Shown piece by piece: positions 8,912 to 17,390 of a stretch of DNA of 64,000 bases. Both the position numbers and the translations under genes were made by a program. This DNA comes from Desulfomicrobium macestii (GTDB lineage Bacteria > Desulfobacterota > Desulfovibrionia > Desulfovibrionales > Desulfomicrobiaceae): NCBI RefSeq assembly GCF_014873765.1, contig NZ_JADBGG010000009.1, forward strand, positions 1 through 64,000, read 5' to 3'. How positions within the stretch are numbered: the first letter of the stretch is position 1; every line of letters begins with the position of its first letter. Below the pieces are notes generated by a model, which saw nothing but the letters and a program-made list of their open reading frames with translations, was not told the DNA's origin and made no database searches.

Positions 8912-8983
8912 TTGGCCCACGACTTTGCTCCACAGTGTGCCATGCGCCCACCTGTCCGGAGCAAAGGAGTTTTTTGGGCCATG
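8906..8983 (+). promoter_or_regulatory. SAM-II copy 2 expression platform over the metK start
   Basis: CTTTGCTCC (8923-8931) pairs perfectly with GGAGCAAAG (8958-8966), which includes part of the metK Shine-Dalgarno sequence AAAGGAG (8963-8969). TGGCCCA (8913-8919) pairs with TGGGCCA (8975-8981), which includes the A of the ATG. The alternative pairing AAAGCGT (8906-8912) with ACG-a-CTTT (8919-8926) would break this helix, mirroring the antiterminator of copy 1. Inference: SAM binding frees CTTTGCTCC to hide the start site, so this platform acts mainly on translation. Six T at 8970-8975 leave termination possible as well. Confidence 0.65.
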
Positions 8984-10147
8984 TCTAAAATCACACCCCC
9001 CACCGAGCATTTTCATCTCTTCACTTCGGAGTCCGTTTCCGAGGGCCATCCGGACAAACTCGCCGACCGGATCTCCGACCGCATCCTCGACGCCTTTCTT
9101 GAGCGCGACCCGCATTCCCGCGTCGCTTGCGAGACCATGCTGGCCGACCAGTGCGTCATTGTCGCGGGGGAGTTCAAGACCCGTCGGCTCGATGACTTCC
9201 ACGCCGTGCGCGACTCGGCCGAAATCCTGGTGCGTCAGGTGCTTCGGGACGCTGGCTACCGCAGCGCTGAAACAGGCATCGATCCCGATGCCTGCGAAAT
9301 CCAGGTGCGCTTCAACGGCCAGTCAAGGGAGATCAGCCAGGGCGTTGACCGTCCCGACGGCATCCTCGGCGCCGGGGACCAGGGGCTCATGTTCGGGTAC
9401 GCCTGCGACGAAACTCCGGAGCTCATGCCCGCGCCCATCGTGTACGCGCACCGGTTGGTGCGAAGGCAGGCCGAGGCGCGCAAAAGCGGGCTGCTGCCAT
9501 GGCTCGGGCCCGACGCCAAGTCCCAGGTCACCTTCCGGTACAGCGAAGGCAGTCCCGTCCAGATCGAGGCCGTGGTCCTTTCCACCCAGCACGACGCTGG
9601 CATCGGGGCGGAAATGCTGCGTGCTGAAGTAAGGACGCACATCATCGACCCCGTCATTCCGGAAGCGCTGCGTTCTCCTGCATTCCGCACCCTGATCAAT
9701 CCCACCGGCAGCTTCGTCACCGGCGGGCCGAAGGGCGATGCCGGCCTGACCGGCCGCAAGATCATCGTGGATACCTACGGCGGCGCCGCCCCGCATGGTG
9801 GCGGGGCCTTCTCCGGGAAGGACCCGTCCAAGGTGGACCGCTCGGCCGCATACATGGCCCGCTTCCTGGCCAAGCAGATCGTGGCGCGGGGATGGGCCCG
9901 GCGTGCCCTGGTTCAGTTGGCATATGTCATCGGCATGGCAGAGCCCGTCAGCTTCATGGTTGACACCTTCGGCACCGGGACGGAGCATTGCTCCGGCATC
10001 ACCTCACGCCTGCGCCGCGAATTCGACCTGCGGCCACAGGGGATCATCGACGCCCTGGATCTGCTCCGGCCCATCTATTATCCCACGGCGGCTTACGGAC
10101 ACTTTGGGAGAACCGATCTGAACCTCCCGTGGGAGGTGGTGCGATGA
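8981..10147 (+). CDS. metK: S-adenosylmethionine synthetase
   Basis: A 388-residue methionine adenosyltransferase that joins ATP and methionine to form SAM in the cytosol. Seen: [22 protein letters not shown] at the N-terminus, [23 protein letters not shown] in the middle, and [29 protein letters not shown] near the C-terminus, the three family hallmarks. The length is normal for the family. The ATG at 8981 with AAAGGAG 11 bases upstream is chosen over an in-frame upstream ATG at 8912 that lies within the riboswitch. Expression is very likely controlled by the two SAM-II riboswitches upstream. The stop overlaps the next ATG (ATGA). Confidence 0.97.
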   Translation: MSKITPPTEHFHLFTSESVSEGHPDKLADRISDRILDAFLERDPHSRVACETMLADQCVIVAGEFKTRRLDDFHAVRDSAEILVRQVLRDAGYRSAETGIDPDACEIQVRFNGQSREISQGVDRPDGILGAGDQGLMFGYACDETPELMPAPIVYAHRLVRRQAEARKSGLLPWLGPDAKSQVTFRYSEGSPVQIEAVVLSTQHDAGIGAEMLRAEVRTHIIDPVIPEALRSPAFRTLINPTGSFVTGGPKGDAGLTGRKIIVDTYGGAAPHGGGAFSGKDPSKVDRSAAYMARFLAKQIVARGWARRALVQLAYVIGMAEPVSFMVDTFGTGTEHCSGITSRLRREFDLRPQGIIDALDLLRPIYYPTAAYGHFGRTDLNLPWEVVR

Positions 10148-10755
10148 AAGCGCGAGGCAAAGGAGTGAATCCCGAATTCAGACCCAAGGCGTACTTCGGT
10201 CCCCAGAAACTTGAAGAGCACCTGCTTTCGAACGTCCCTGGCGGAGTGGTCAGGAATCGGATGCGCGAGATGATCTCAGCCGGGCAGGAGAAGGAAGCCC
10301 GGGAGTTGATTGATGAGGTCGTGAATGACGGCGGAGAAATTGCCACCTATCTGGAATCCATCCACCCCATGTTCATGGGCGGCAACTACCTTCCCGAGCG
10401 CGAGCACGGGGAGGTCGAGATCGGCCGAATCACCATCGAGTCCACGACGTACGATGTCACCAGCGTGTATGCCGGGCGGTCGAACGGAAAAATCCGCATC
10501 AGGGTCGTTGACGAATACGATGGCGGCACCCTCGTCAGCCACCCCGAGATCGAAACGGAAAAGCCCCTCACAATGGGGGAATTCGCCGATTTCTTTCTGG
10601 GAGTGTGGCCGTTCATCGATGTCGTGATGATGAACGCTGAAGGGGATCTTGATGGAGGACTCGACTTTTTTTGGGCGGAGTCGAGCTTTTATCCGGACTT
10701 TGACATGTTTTTGCGACAACGGGTGATCGAGGCGTATGCGAAAGCGTACGACTAG
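10144..10755 (+). CDS. Conserved-looking hypothetical protein translationally coupled to metK
   Basis: A 203-residue acidic protein starting at the ATG that overlaps the metK stop by 4 bases. No membrane segment, signal peptide or recognised domain. It has an amphipathic N-terminal third, then a beta-rich stretch ([22 protein letters not shown]), then aromatic- and acid-rich segments towards the C-terminus. Being in the metK transcript, it would be under the same SAM control. I cannot assign a function. Confidence 0.75.
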   Translation: MKARGKGVNPEFRPKAYFGPQKLEEHLLSNVPGGVVRNRMREMISAGQEKEARELIDEVVNDGGEIATYLESIHPMFMGGNYLPEREHGEVEIGRITIESTTYDVTSVYAGRSNGKIRIRVVDEYDGGTLVSHPEIETEKPLTMGEFADFFLGVWPFIDVVMMNAEGDLDGGLDFFWAESSFYPDFDMFLRQRVIEAYAKAYD

Positions 10756-10785
10756 GGCAGAGCAGATAGATGAAGACTCAGAAGC

Positions 10786-10811
10786 GGGGCCTCATTCATC
10801 GAGGCCCTATT
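10786..10811 (+). terminator. Possible weak terminator after the metK operon
   Basis: GGGCCTC (10787-10793) pairs with GAGGCCC (10801-10807) around a 7-base loop and is followed by only a short TATTT. It is placed 30 bases after the stop of the last gene. A weak candidate because the T-run is poor. Confidence 0.4.
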
Positions 10812-11638
10812 TCCAACGGTGCTTTTGGTCACAGAGGTCTCGCAAAAGGGCCGTTCTCATTCTCTATCTGCACAACTACGTGTGACTCCTCAAATTTGTA
10901 AGCTCAGCTTAATTACTGGCTTGTTTTGGAAGAAAATAGCGATTCTAAAGGCCGTAAGAATGGTCTTTTTGAAATAAAAATAAACTATTTCTGAATATTA
11001 GATGCTTCAGTGACCTAAGCAGGATCCACGCATAGTAAATTCCTGTATGACGAGCGAATGATTTTTATTTATTTCTGCCACATTCCGAGGGTTCGTCTTA
11101 CATCCTATTATTCTTGACAATTTTTATTTCATAAGGCGTAACTGAACTCAACAAAAATGAGGCCTTATGAACTTTGGGAGTTGGGCATCATCCCACCTGC
11201 ATGGGGCCATTAGGTGGTAAAAACGGCCAATCGGGTATTTTTGTTGCGCTACCAATCTCTGATTGTTCAGCTACTTCGGCCTGCATATACAGCAGTCCTT
11301 CGTCCTGATTCATGTTAATTGGTCGCACAAAAATGCATCAAAATGAGAAGTATATGGCACAGGTCTTCGATTCTGTAGGCAAAGGCGCATTTACCATGAC
11401 CACTCTCGGTACACTATGCTTGTTCGCATAGATTTTATGATACTGTCTTTATTCACCTGTTGTATGTAAAGATAATTTTCGATAGAGATGTTTGGTATAT
11501 GTGAGGTATGTAAATTAGCCCTAATTGTCTTATTGTGTATTGAAATTGATTTGCAAAAATTATTTAATTAGAGACGTGGTGAGAATTCAGTCTACTGCGT
11601 TGTTTGACTTTTTTGTTTTCGAGGGAAAAGGGGGTCTC
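10812..11638. other. AT-rich intergenic region before the GHKL/Z1 defence operon
   Basis: About 830 bases without a supportable gene. I see a perfect 10-base inverted repeat TTCATAAGGC (11128-11137) / GCCTTATGAA (11162-11171) with TTGACA at 11114-11119 just upstream, and a CCACCT/AGGTGG dyad near 11191-11216. A reading frame from 11525 leads into the GHKL gene but has no family similarity before 11639. The base composition changes sharply here from the GC-rich metK side, marking the left edge of acquired DNA. Confidence 0.5.
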
Positions 11639-13117
11639 ATGCGCTACATTTCCAACCCACCAGATGCCGCTTCGCTTATGATGTCAGCGCGAAGCTTCGG
11701 CAACTATGATCTGGCTGGAGCTCTCGCCGATTTGATTGACAACAGCATCAAGGCCAAGGCCAAGGTAATCCGGCTTCAGTGTCTGTTCAACGATGGAGAT
11801 CCGAAGATCAGAATTGCTGATAATGGCACAGGGATGTCTTTGGATGAGCTCTGCAAGGCCATGAGACCTGCAAGCCAAAATCCCTGTGAAGAGAGAGCTC
11901 CTGACGATATGGGAAGATTCGGCTGGGGCATGAAGTCCGCCTCGTTTTCCCAGTGCCGATTCCTAACTGTTCTTACAAGAAAGAAAGGCCAATATTCAGG
12001 TGCTTCTTGGGATTTGGATAGTCTTGACAACTGGAATATGGGGATCTTCGGGGATGTAGAGGTCAAGGCAGAGTGTTCCAAGGAACTGTTAGATTCAGAC
12101 GGTACCGAAATCATTTGGAGGAGGTGTGACCGTCTGTCGGAAGGGAAAACACTCAACAACGAACAATTCAATGAACTGATCATTCACGCCCGCAACAAGC
12201 TGGCTCTCATTTATCACAGATTCATCAACGGAGAAGTCAAATCAAAGAAACTTACTATTGAACTGAATGGTATTCCGGTGCCTGATTACGATCCGTTCCA
12301 CAGAAAGCATGAAGCAACCATGCAGCTCGAATGTGAGCCGCTGAAAATGGGTGGCAGGAAGAAGATAAGAGTCCAGCCGTATATCCTCCCCCACTACTCA
12401 AAGCTCAAGCCTGCCGACTTGGACAAGCTCTCAGGTGACGAAGGACTTCTCAAAAATCAAGGATTTTACGTCTATCGCAACAACCGCCTCATCATCTACG
12501 GAACTTGGTTCCGTCTGCTCAAGCACGGGGATCTGTCCCAGCTTGTGAGAATCAGTGTCGACATCCCAAACTCCCTCGATGAAATTTGGAAAATCACTGT
12601 CGACAAATCAGATGCACAGCTGCCATCTATTCTAAGGACGAGGCTGAGGCAGATCGTTGACGGATTAAAAAGACGCTCCGCCAAAGTCTTCAGGTCAAAG
12701 GGAGGGAAGGTCAGTGAACACGGGAAAGTCTCTGTCTGGACAAGATATGTGAAGAACGGGGAAATTCGCTATGAGATCAATCGATCACACCCGCTTCTGA
12801 CAGCACTTTTCACGGATGCTTCTCCCGATCTGGAAAGCAAACTTGATGGTGCCTTGCAAGTTATCGAGCGGGAGTTTCCAGTCAATATGTTCGGGGATGA
12901 TTTTTCCAAAGGGGTTGAAAGAATCAATCAGGCTGAAGCCAATCCGGAGCATTTCATGGATTTTCTTTCCGCTTCGCTCCCGGGGGTTCTTTCAGAATGC
13001 AACGGCAAGCTGAACCTCATGGCTGAGCGAATCAGAAATGTTGAGCCGTTCAGCAGTAACTGGACATTGGTTGAAGATTTTTTGACGAAGGAGGGCTGGA
13101 CCAATGTTAACTCATGA
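11639..13117 (+). CDS. GHKL (MutL/MORC-like) ATPase of a restriction-type defence system
   Basis: A 492-residue protein with a Hsp90/MutL-type ATP-binding fold at the N-terminus: N-box LAGALADLIDNSIKAKA (about 25-41), IRIADNGTGM (DxGxG) and GRFGWGMKSASF (G2 glycines). A ribosomal-S5-like second domain follows, ending in WKITVDKSDAQLP with the lysine expected to contact the phosphate. The C-terminal third is unassigned. The ATG at 11639 with an AAAGGGGG site fits better than an upstream frame. MutL-like ATPases linked to Z1 ATPases, nucleases and C5 methylases were described computationally (Iyer, Abhiman and Aravind) as restriction-type systems. It overlaps the next gene by 14 bases. Confidence 0.88.
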   Translation: MRYISNPPDAASLMMSARSFGNYDLAGALADLIDNSIKAKAKVIRLQCLFNDGDPKIRIADNGTGMSLDELCKAMRPASQNPCEERAPDDMGRFGWGMKSASFSQCRFLTVLTRKKGQYSGASWDLDSLDNWNMGIFGDVEVKAECSKELLDSDGTEIIWRRCDRLSEGKTLNNEQFNELIIHARNKLALIYHRFINGEVKSKKLTIELNGIPVPDYDPFHRKHEATMQLECEPLKMGGRKKIRVQPYILPHYSKLKPADLDKLSGDEGLLKNQGFYVYRNNRLIIYGTWFRLLKHGDLSQLVRISVDIPNSLDEIWKITVDKSDAQLPSILRTRLRQIVDGLKRRSAKVFRSKGGKVSEHGKVSVWTRYVKNGEIRYEINRSHPLLTALFTDASPDLESKLDGALQVIEREFPVNMFGDDFSKGVERINQAEANPEHFMDFLSASLPGVLSECNGKLNLMAERIRNVEPFSSNWTLVEDFLTKEGWTNVNS

Positions 13118-15803
13118 AAGCAAAATAGCTTTTTTCCGAATTGAAATTTCGAAGGAACCAAAGATAACTCGGGAATTCATCAGGGAAACAGTGCTCGGTG
13201 GCCCATGGACATTCCCGGAGGATGAGTTTGAAGCCATAATTCGATATCTTGAGCACACTTTCGACATCACCCAGACCGTCGGATCTTCACTAAAAAGTGC
13301 GATCAACAAGCCTTGGCTTACCGAGAGAAGAGCTGAAATTGATTTTTTCTACTGGAATCGCCTCCGCCGCTATTACACGGAAAAAGGCATTCTGCCTCCC
13401 AAGGTTGTGGGTACTCTTGATGCGGATACTGATCAGATCCTCGACTATTCTGGAAATCCGGCCACGGAAGGGCCATGGAAGCGTCGTGGCGCGGTCATGG
13501 GCCACGTCCAATCAGGAAAGACGACTAATTATTCAACATTGATCTGCAAGGCTGCCGATGCCGGATACAAGGTCATAATTCTGCTTGCAGGCATCACAAA
13601 CTCACTTCGTCAACAGACTCAGGAGAGACTGGACGAAACATTTATTGGCAAGAAGTCGGTTTTTCAGGCCGCAGCCCAAGAACCCCTCTCAATTATCAAT
13701 TTTGCAGAACAGAGGAGATTTCCTGCTTACGGAACATCACGTGACAGGGATTTTCTCAAAGATGCGGCATCTACCTACGGAGTCAGCCTTGCGGCTTTGA
13801 ACGAACCGATCATTTTCATAACGAAAAAAAACAAGACGACTCTTGAGAGACTGAGGGATTGGCTTAAGGAACAGAATGTTGTCGAAACTATTGATCAGCC
13901 CATTCTTTTGGTCGATGACGAGGCAGATAATGCCTCTATCAATACTGCAAATAATCCAAACCAAGTTACGGCCATAAACAGGGCAATTAGAGAGATTCTG
14001 GCTCTCTTTTCAAGATCAACCTATATCGGATATACAGCAACCCCTTTTGCCAACATATTTATCGATCCCGAATCCGAAAGTGAAATGCTACAGGATGATC
14101 TGTTTCCAAGAGACTTCATCAAGGCACTCGATCCTCCGAACAACTATGTTGGCGCAACTAGAATGTTTTCCGAATGGGGGGATCTCAGAGCGTCGATGGT
14201 TGTCCCTCTTGATCCCGAAAAGGATGATTTTGCGGCAGTCCTCCCGTTGAATCACAAAAAGAGTCAGGTTATTTCTTCCCTGCCGAAATCGCTTGAGCAG
14301 GCAGTCCGGACCTTTATCCTTTCTAGGGCGATCCGGGTGCTTAGAGGGGACAGCAGAAAGCATTGTTCGATGATGATCAATGTAAGTCGCTTCAATGATG
14401 TTCAAGAGACCATATTTGGACTTGTCTACAACTATCTGAGTGTGCTCAAGAATTCGATAACGATCAATTCAGGGCTTGGTGCTGGGGCATTCAAGGATGC
14501 CAACATGATTGCGCTAAGGCAGACTTTTGAATTGGAATACGGTGATATCGAATTTAGTTTCTCCAAAATTCAATCGGTTCTTAACAGCGCCGTTGGAAGC
14601 ATCTCCGTCAGGACAATCAACATGAGGGGAGGCGCCCTTGATTATTCACGTCATCAAGATACAGGGCTTCATGTCATAGCAATTGGTGGACTAGCCTTGT
14701 CCCGCGGGTTGACTCTGGAAGGGCTGACCGTTTCATACATTCTTAGAAATGCGTCAGCCTCTGATACTTTGATGCAGATGGCAAGATGGTTCGGATACAG
14801 GCCTGGGTATGCGGATATCTGCAAACTCTACATTCCTGAAAGCTCACTGGATCACTATGAATTGATCACAGAAGCCATTGAAGAGCTTCGCGCTGAAATT
14901 AAGCGGATGGAACTGGTAAACATGACGCCAAATGATTTTGGCCTGCGGGTGCGTAACGATCCTGCAGCAATAAGAATTACAGCTGCCAACAAGATGAGGA
15001 CTGCCACCAAGATGACTATAGCCCAAGATTATTCAGGGCGGCACGTCGAAGGCTATGTTCTCTACAACGATGATGAAGTCAACAGCAAAAACCGTTTCTT
15101 GACACAGAATTTTCTAAAAAAATGCGGTAAATATGATATTCGTGAAAGTAATTTTGTTCTTTGGAATGGTGTTGATGCCGAGACAGTCTTTCACTTCATT
15201 AGAGAGTTTTCCTTTCCTGAAGATCACGCTGACTTGGGCATTATAACGTCCAATAGATCTCTTTTCATGGACTACGTTTCTGACCGGCTCAAGGCAGACC
15301 TTAGTTCTTGGGACGTTGTCATCCCTATTTCAAAAACAAGCAAGTATAAGTCTTGCGATATTATTATCGGTGAGAAACTGCCGCTCAGAAGTCGTGAATC
15401 TGGAAAAGTACATAAAGGAAAATACAAAGTAACAGGAAAAAACAGAGTTGCTAATCCAGGTGACGAGAAGTTTGGTTTGAGCAGTGAAGAAATAGAGGCT
15501 GTGGAGTGCGAGATAAAAGAGGAAAAGACAGGGAGGGGATGCTGTTCATATAGCCGCCACAGAAAAAGACCACTCCTGTTGATACATGCATTCGAAGCTA
15601 AATTGAAGGAAGACCCCAAGGGGGAGGTTCTCATGCTGTCGAGCCCCGTAGTTACTCTGACCTTCTGCCTCCCGGCGACATCCGTAAAATCCGTTGAGCG
15701 GACCTACCAAGTCAACCTTGTGTATAAGCGTCAGATTCTCGAGTCCTCGGTGGAGCCGCCTGATGATGATGAGGCGATAATTGATGGGGTAGACTATGCC
15801 TGA
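13104..15803 (+). CDS. Z1-domain SF2-type ATPase of the defence system
   Basis: An 899-residue protein. Walker A GHVQSGKTTN lies near residue 133, an ILLVDDEADNAS Walker B near 270, and YIGYTATPFAN as an SF2 motif III. The Z1 region follows, with HVIAIGGLALSRGLTLEGLT and TLMQMARWFGYRPGYADICKLYI as motifs V/VI. The C-terminal 250 residues are unassigned. Z1 proteins are found next to GHKL ATPases and PD-(D/E)XK proteins in restriction-type loci and are presumed DNA translocases. The start at 13104 overlaps the ATPase gene; AAGGAGG lies 9 bases upstream. The stop overlaps the next gene by 8 bases. Confidence 0.9.
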   Translation: MLTHESKIAFFRIEISKEPKITREFIRETVLGGPWTFPEDEFEAIIRYLEHTFDITQTVGSSLKSAINKPWLTERRAEIDFFYWNRLRRYYTEKGILPPKVVGTLDADTDQILDYSGNPATEGPWKRRGAVMGHVQSGKTTNYSTLICKAADAGYKVIILLAGITNSLRQQTQERLDETFIGKKSVFQAAAQEPLSIINFAEQRRFPAYGTSRDRDFLKDAASTYGVSLAALNEPIIFITKKNKTTLERLRDWLKEQNVVETIDQPILLVDDEADNASINTANNPNQVTAINRAIREILALFSRSTYIGYTATPFANIFIDPESESEMLQDDLFPRDFIKALDPPNNYVGATRMFSEWGDLRASMVVPLDPEKDDFAAVLPLNHKKSQVISSLPKSLEQAVRTFILSRAIRVLRGDSRKHCSMMINVSRFNDVQETIFGLVYNYLSVLKNSITINSGLGAGAFKDANMIALRQTFELEYGDIEFSFSKIQSVLNSAVGSISVRTINMRGGALDYSRHQDTGLHVIAIGGLALSRGLTLEGLTVSYILRNASASDTLMQMARWFGYRPGYADICKLYIPESSLDHYELITEAIEELRAEIKRMELVNMTPNDFGLRVRNDPAAIRITAANKMRTATKMTIAQDYSGRHVEGYVLYNDDEVNSKNRFLTQNFLKKCGKYDIRESNFVLWNGVDAETVFHFIREFSFPEDHADLGIITSNRSLFMDYVSDRLKADLSSWDVVIPISKTSKYKSCDIIIGEKLPLRSRESGKVHKGKYKVTGKNRVANPGDEKFGLSSEEIEAVECEIKEEKTGRGCCSYSRHRKRPLLLIHAFEAKLKEDPKGEVLMLSSPVVTLTFCLPATSVKSVERTYQVNLVYKRQILESSVEPPDDDEAIIDGVDYA

Positions 15804-16791
15804 GAACTGGGACGATTTCAAAAGCAGCGTTCACCCGTCAGAGCTGAGAGTGCGGCGAGTCGATCCGCATCATCCGATGAATTTTTTCTATGGCAAGGAT
15901 TTTCATGGAAATTACGTCTTCCTCCTCAGGGGAAGAATTTACGGGGAGCCGCCAAAGACGCCTAAGCAGCTGGCCGGTATGGATATCGTTTTGGATTCGT
16001 GGGGAGAGGGAGAGTTTGAGCTCAGGTTCAGACTAATCGACTCGGCACAGGTGGATATCTTCAAGGCGCTTTGTGCCAATCTCATGTCTGCCACGGAAAG
16101 ACTCAAGAGAGACCAGCACAGGATTGGGCTTGAAACTACTATCCGTCGGCTGGCGAGATGGCAGGAGCTTCTCAGGTCCAGAATGGCGGAAACCCTTACT
16201 CAAAGCCAAATCATCGGACTGTGGGGAGAGCTCTTGTTTTTCAGGGACCTGTTTCTTGCACACCTTCCGCCACATGTGGCCTTGTCATCATGGCGAGGAC
16301 CGTTTGGCGATGAGCAGGATTTCATCCTTGGTTCCAAGTTGATCGAGATCAAGACGCAACTGAACAGTTCCGATCGTAAGATTCAGATTTCATCAGCGGA
16401 GCAGCTGGATACCGTTTCGGGGCAGATTATCCTCTGTCATCAGATTATTGGCCCAGCAGCAAATGAAGACTCGCGAGGCATGTCGCTGAATGAACTAGTT
16501 GAGAATGTCACGGCGAGAATGGGGAAGGATACGGCAGCGCTTGATGTTTATTGCTCAATCCTCATTGAGTTTGGGTACATGAAGAGAAACGAGTATGATG
16601 TTGATAAATGGGTCTTAAATGAACGGCGTTACTATCTGGTCGAAGAAGAGTTTCCGGCCATTAAGGCGTCTGAACTTCTCTCGGGGATTTCCGATGTCAA
16701 GTACTGCATAAAGACAGAGTCGATTAGCGGTTTTCTGGTGGCAGAAGATCAGTTCAGCGACTCTGTTTTCGGTCAGGATCTTTTCGGGTGA
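15796..16791 (+). CDS. PD-(D/E)XK motif protein (DUF4420-like) of the defence system
   Basis: A 331-residue protein. The central part reads LWGELLFFRDLFLAHLP...GDEQDFILGSKLIEIKTQ, with an aspartate then E-x-K about 12 residues later, the catalytic layout of restriction-endonuclease folds. Placement directly after a Z1 ATPase (8-base overlap) is the typical position of this family and makes it the candidate DNA-cutting subunit. Its C-terminus is followed by IS debris rather than directly by the AIPR gene. Confidence 0.85.
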   Translation: MPENWDDFKSSVHPSELRVRRVDPHHPMNFFYGKDFHGNYVFLLRGRIYGEPPKTPKQLAGMDIVLDSWGEGEFELRFRLIDSAQVDIFKALCANLMSATERLKRDQHRIGLETTIRRLARWQELLRSRMAETLTQSQIIGLWGELLFFRDLFLAHLPPHVALSSWRGPFGDEQDFILGSKLIEIKTQLNSSDRKIQISSAEQLDTVSGQIILCHQIIGPAANEDSRGMSLNELVENVTARMGKDTAALDVYCSILIEFGYMKRNEYDVDKWVLNERRYYLVEEEFPAIKASELLSGISDVKYCIKTESISGFLVAEDQFSDSVFGQDLFG

Positions 16792-16851
16792 GCAATCTTC
16801 ACTTTAGCGGAGGCACCAACTCTCCTACTGAGCACGAGAGATGTTTTTATT

Positions 16852-17111
16852 AGGACTTGTCGTAAATACGACCCTGATTTCAAGCGAGAAGCAGTCCGTC
16901 TGGTTGTTGAGGACTATATGGGTGTCCAGTGAGCTCAATCTACGCTAGGTATAACGCCTTGCGATTTGAAAGGCTAAGTGTAGACGCATGCTAACGATCA
17001 AGATGCGTCTTTTGCACGCATTCTGCGCCGGAATTACCAAAGGCTGAATTGAAGCGTTTGTGTAAAGAATACGCACATCTTCGGCGAGCGCGTGATATTT
17101 TATTGCTCTGA
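16852..17111 (+). pseudogene. IS3-family transposase OrfA remnant
   Basis: Two pieces of one decayed gene on the plus strand. 16852-16932 encodes RTCRKYDPDFKREAVRLVVED and runs into a TGA. 17040-17111 encodes KAELKRLCKEYAHLRRARDI ending in TGA. These match the start (KFxxEFKREAVRLV) and the end (ELxRLRKExxxLRxERDIL) of IS3/IS911 OrfA proteins; the DNA between no longer encodes a frame. No orfB or terminal repeats were found. It is an old insertion sitting between the PD-(D/E)XK and AIPR genes. Confidence 0.8.
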
Positions 17112-17390
17112 TGAAGAAACAGTTAGTTTCAATTTTTGCATATAGTTGCATGCTGAGAGTTCAACTATAAAATCATAAAATTTAGTATTTAGAGTAATAC
17201 ACAAATATAATTCGTTCTATAGATAGCAAATCTGAAAATTAAAGATCGATATAATAGTATAAATATTTTAATTATCTGGTCGAAAATTTGTTGTAGAGCG
17301 CATGAATAATATGAAATATGCTCGCAAATATATTCAGCTATGAAATATATCTGTCCACTATAGTGAAGACAGTTCAGGGGGTAGTCTGTC
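17112..17390. other. Very AT-rich spacer before the AIPR gene
   Basis: About 280 bases rich in A and T without a supportable gene. It probably holds a separate promoter for the AIPR gene, needed because the IS remnant separates it from the upstream operon. AGGGGGTAG (17376-17384) precedes the GTG start. Confidence 0.4.

Noticed and set aside
11525-11638. Upstream extension of the GHKL ATPase
   Set aside because: The extra 38 residues show no family similarity, and a better ribosome binding site precedes the ATG at 11639.
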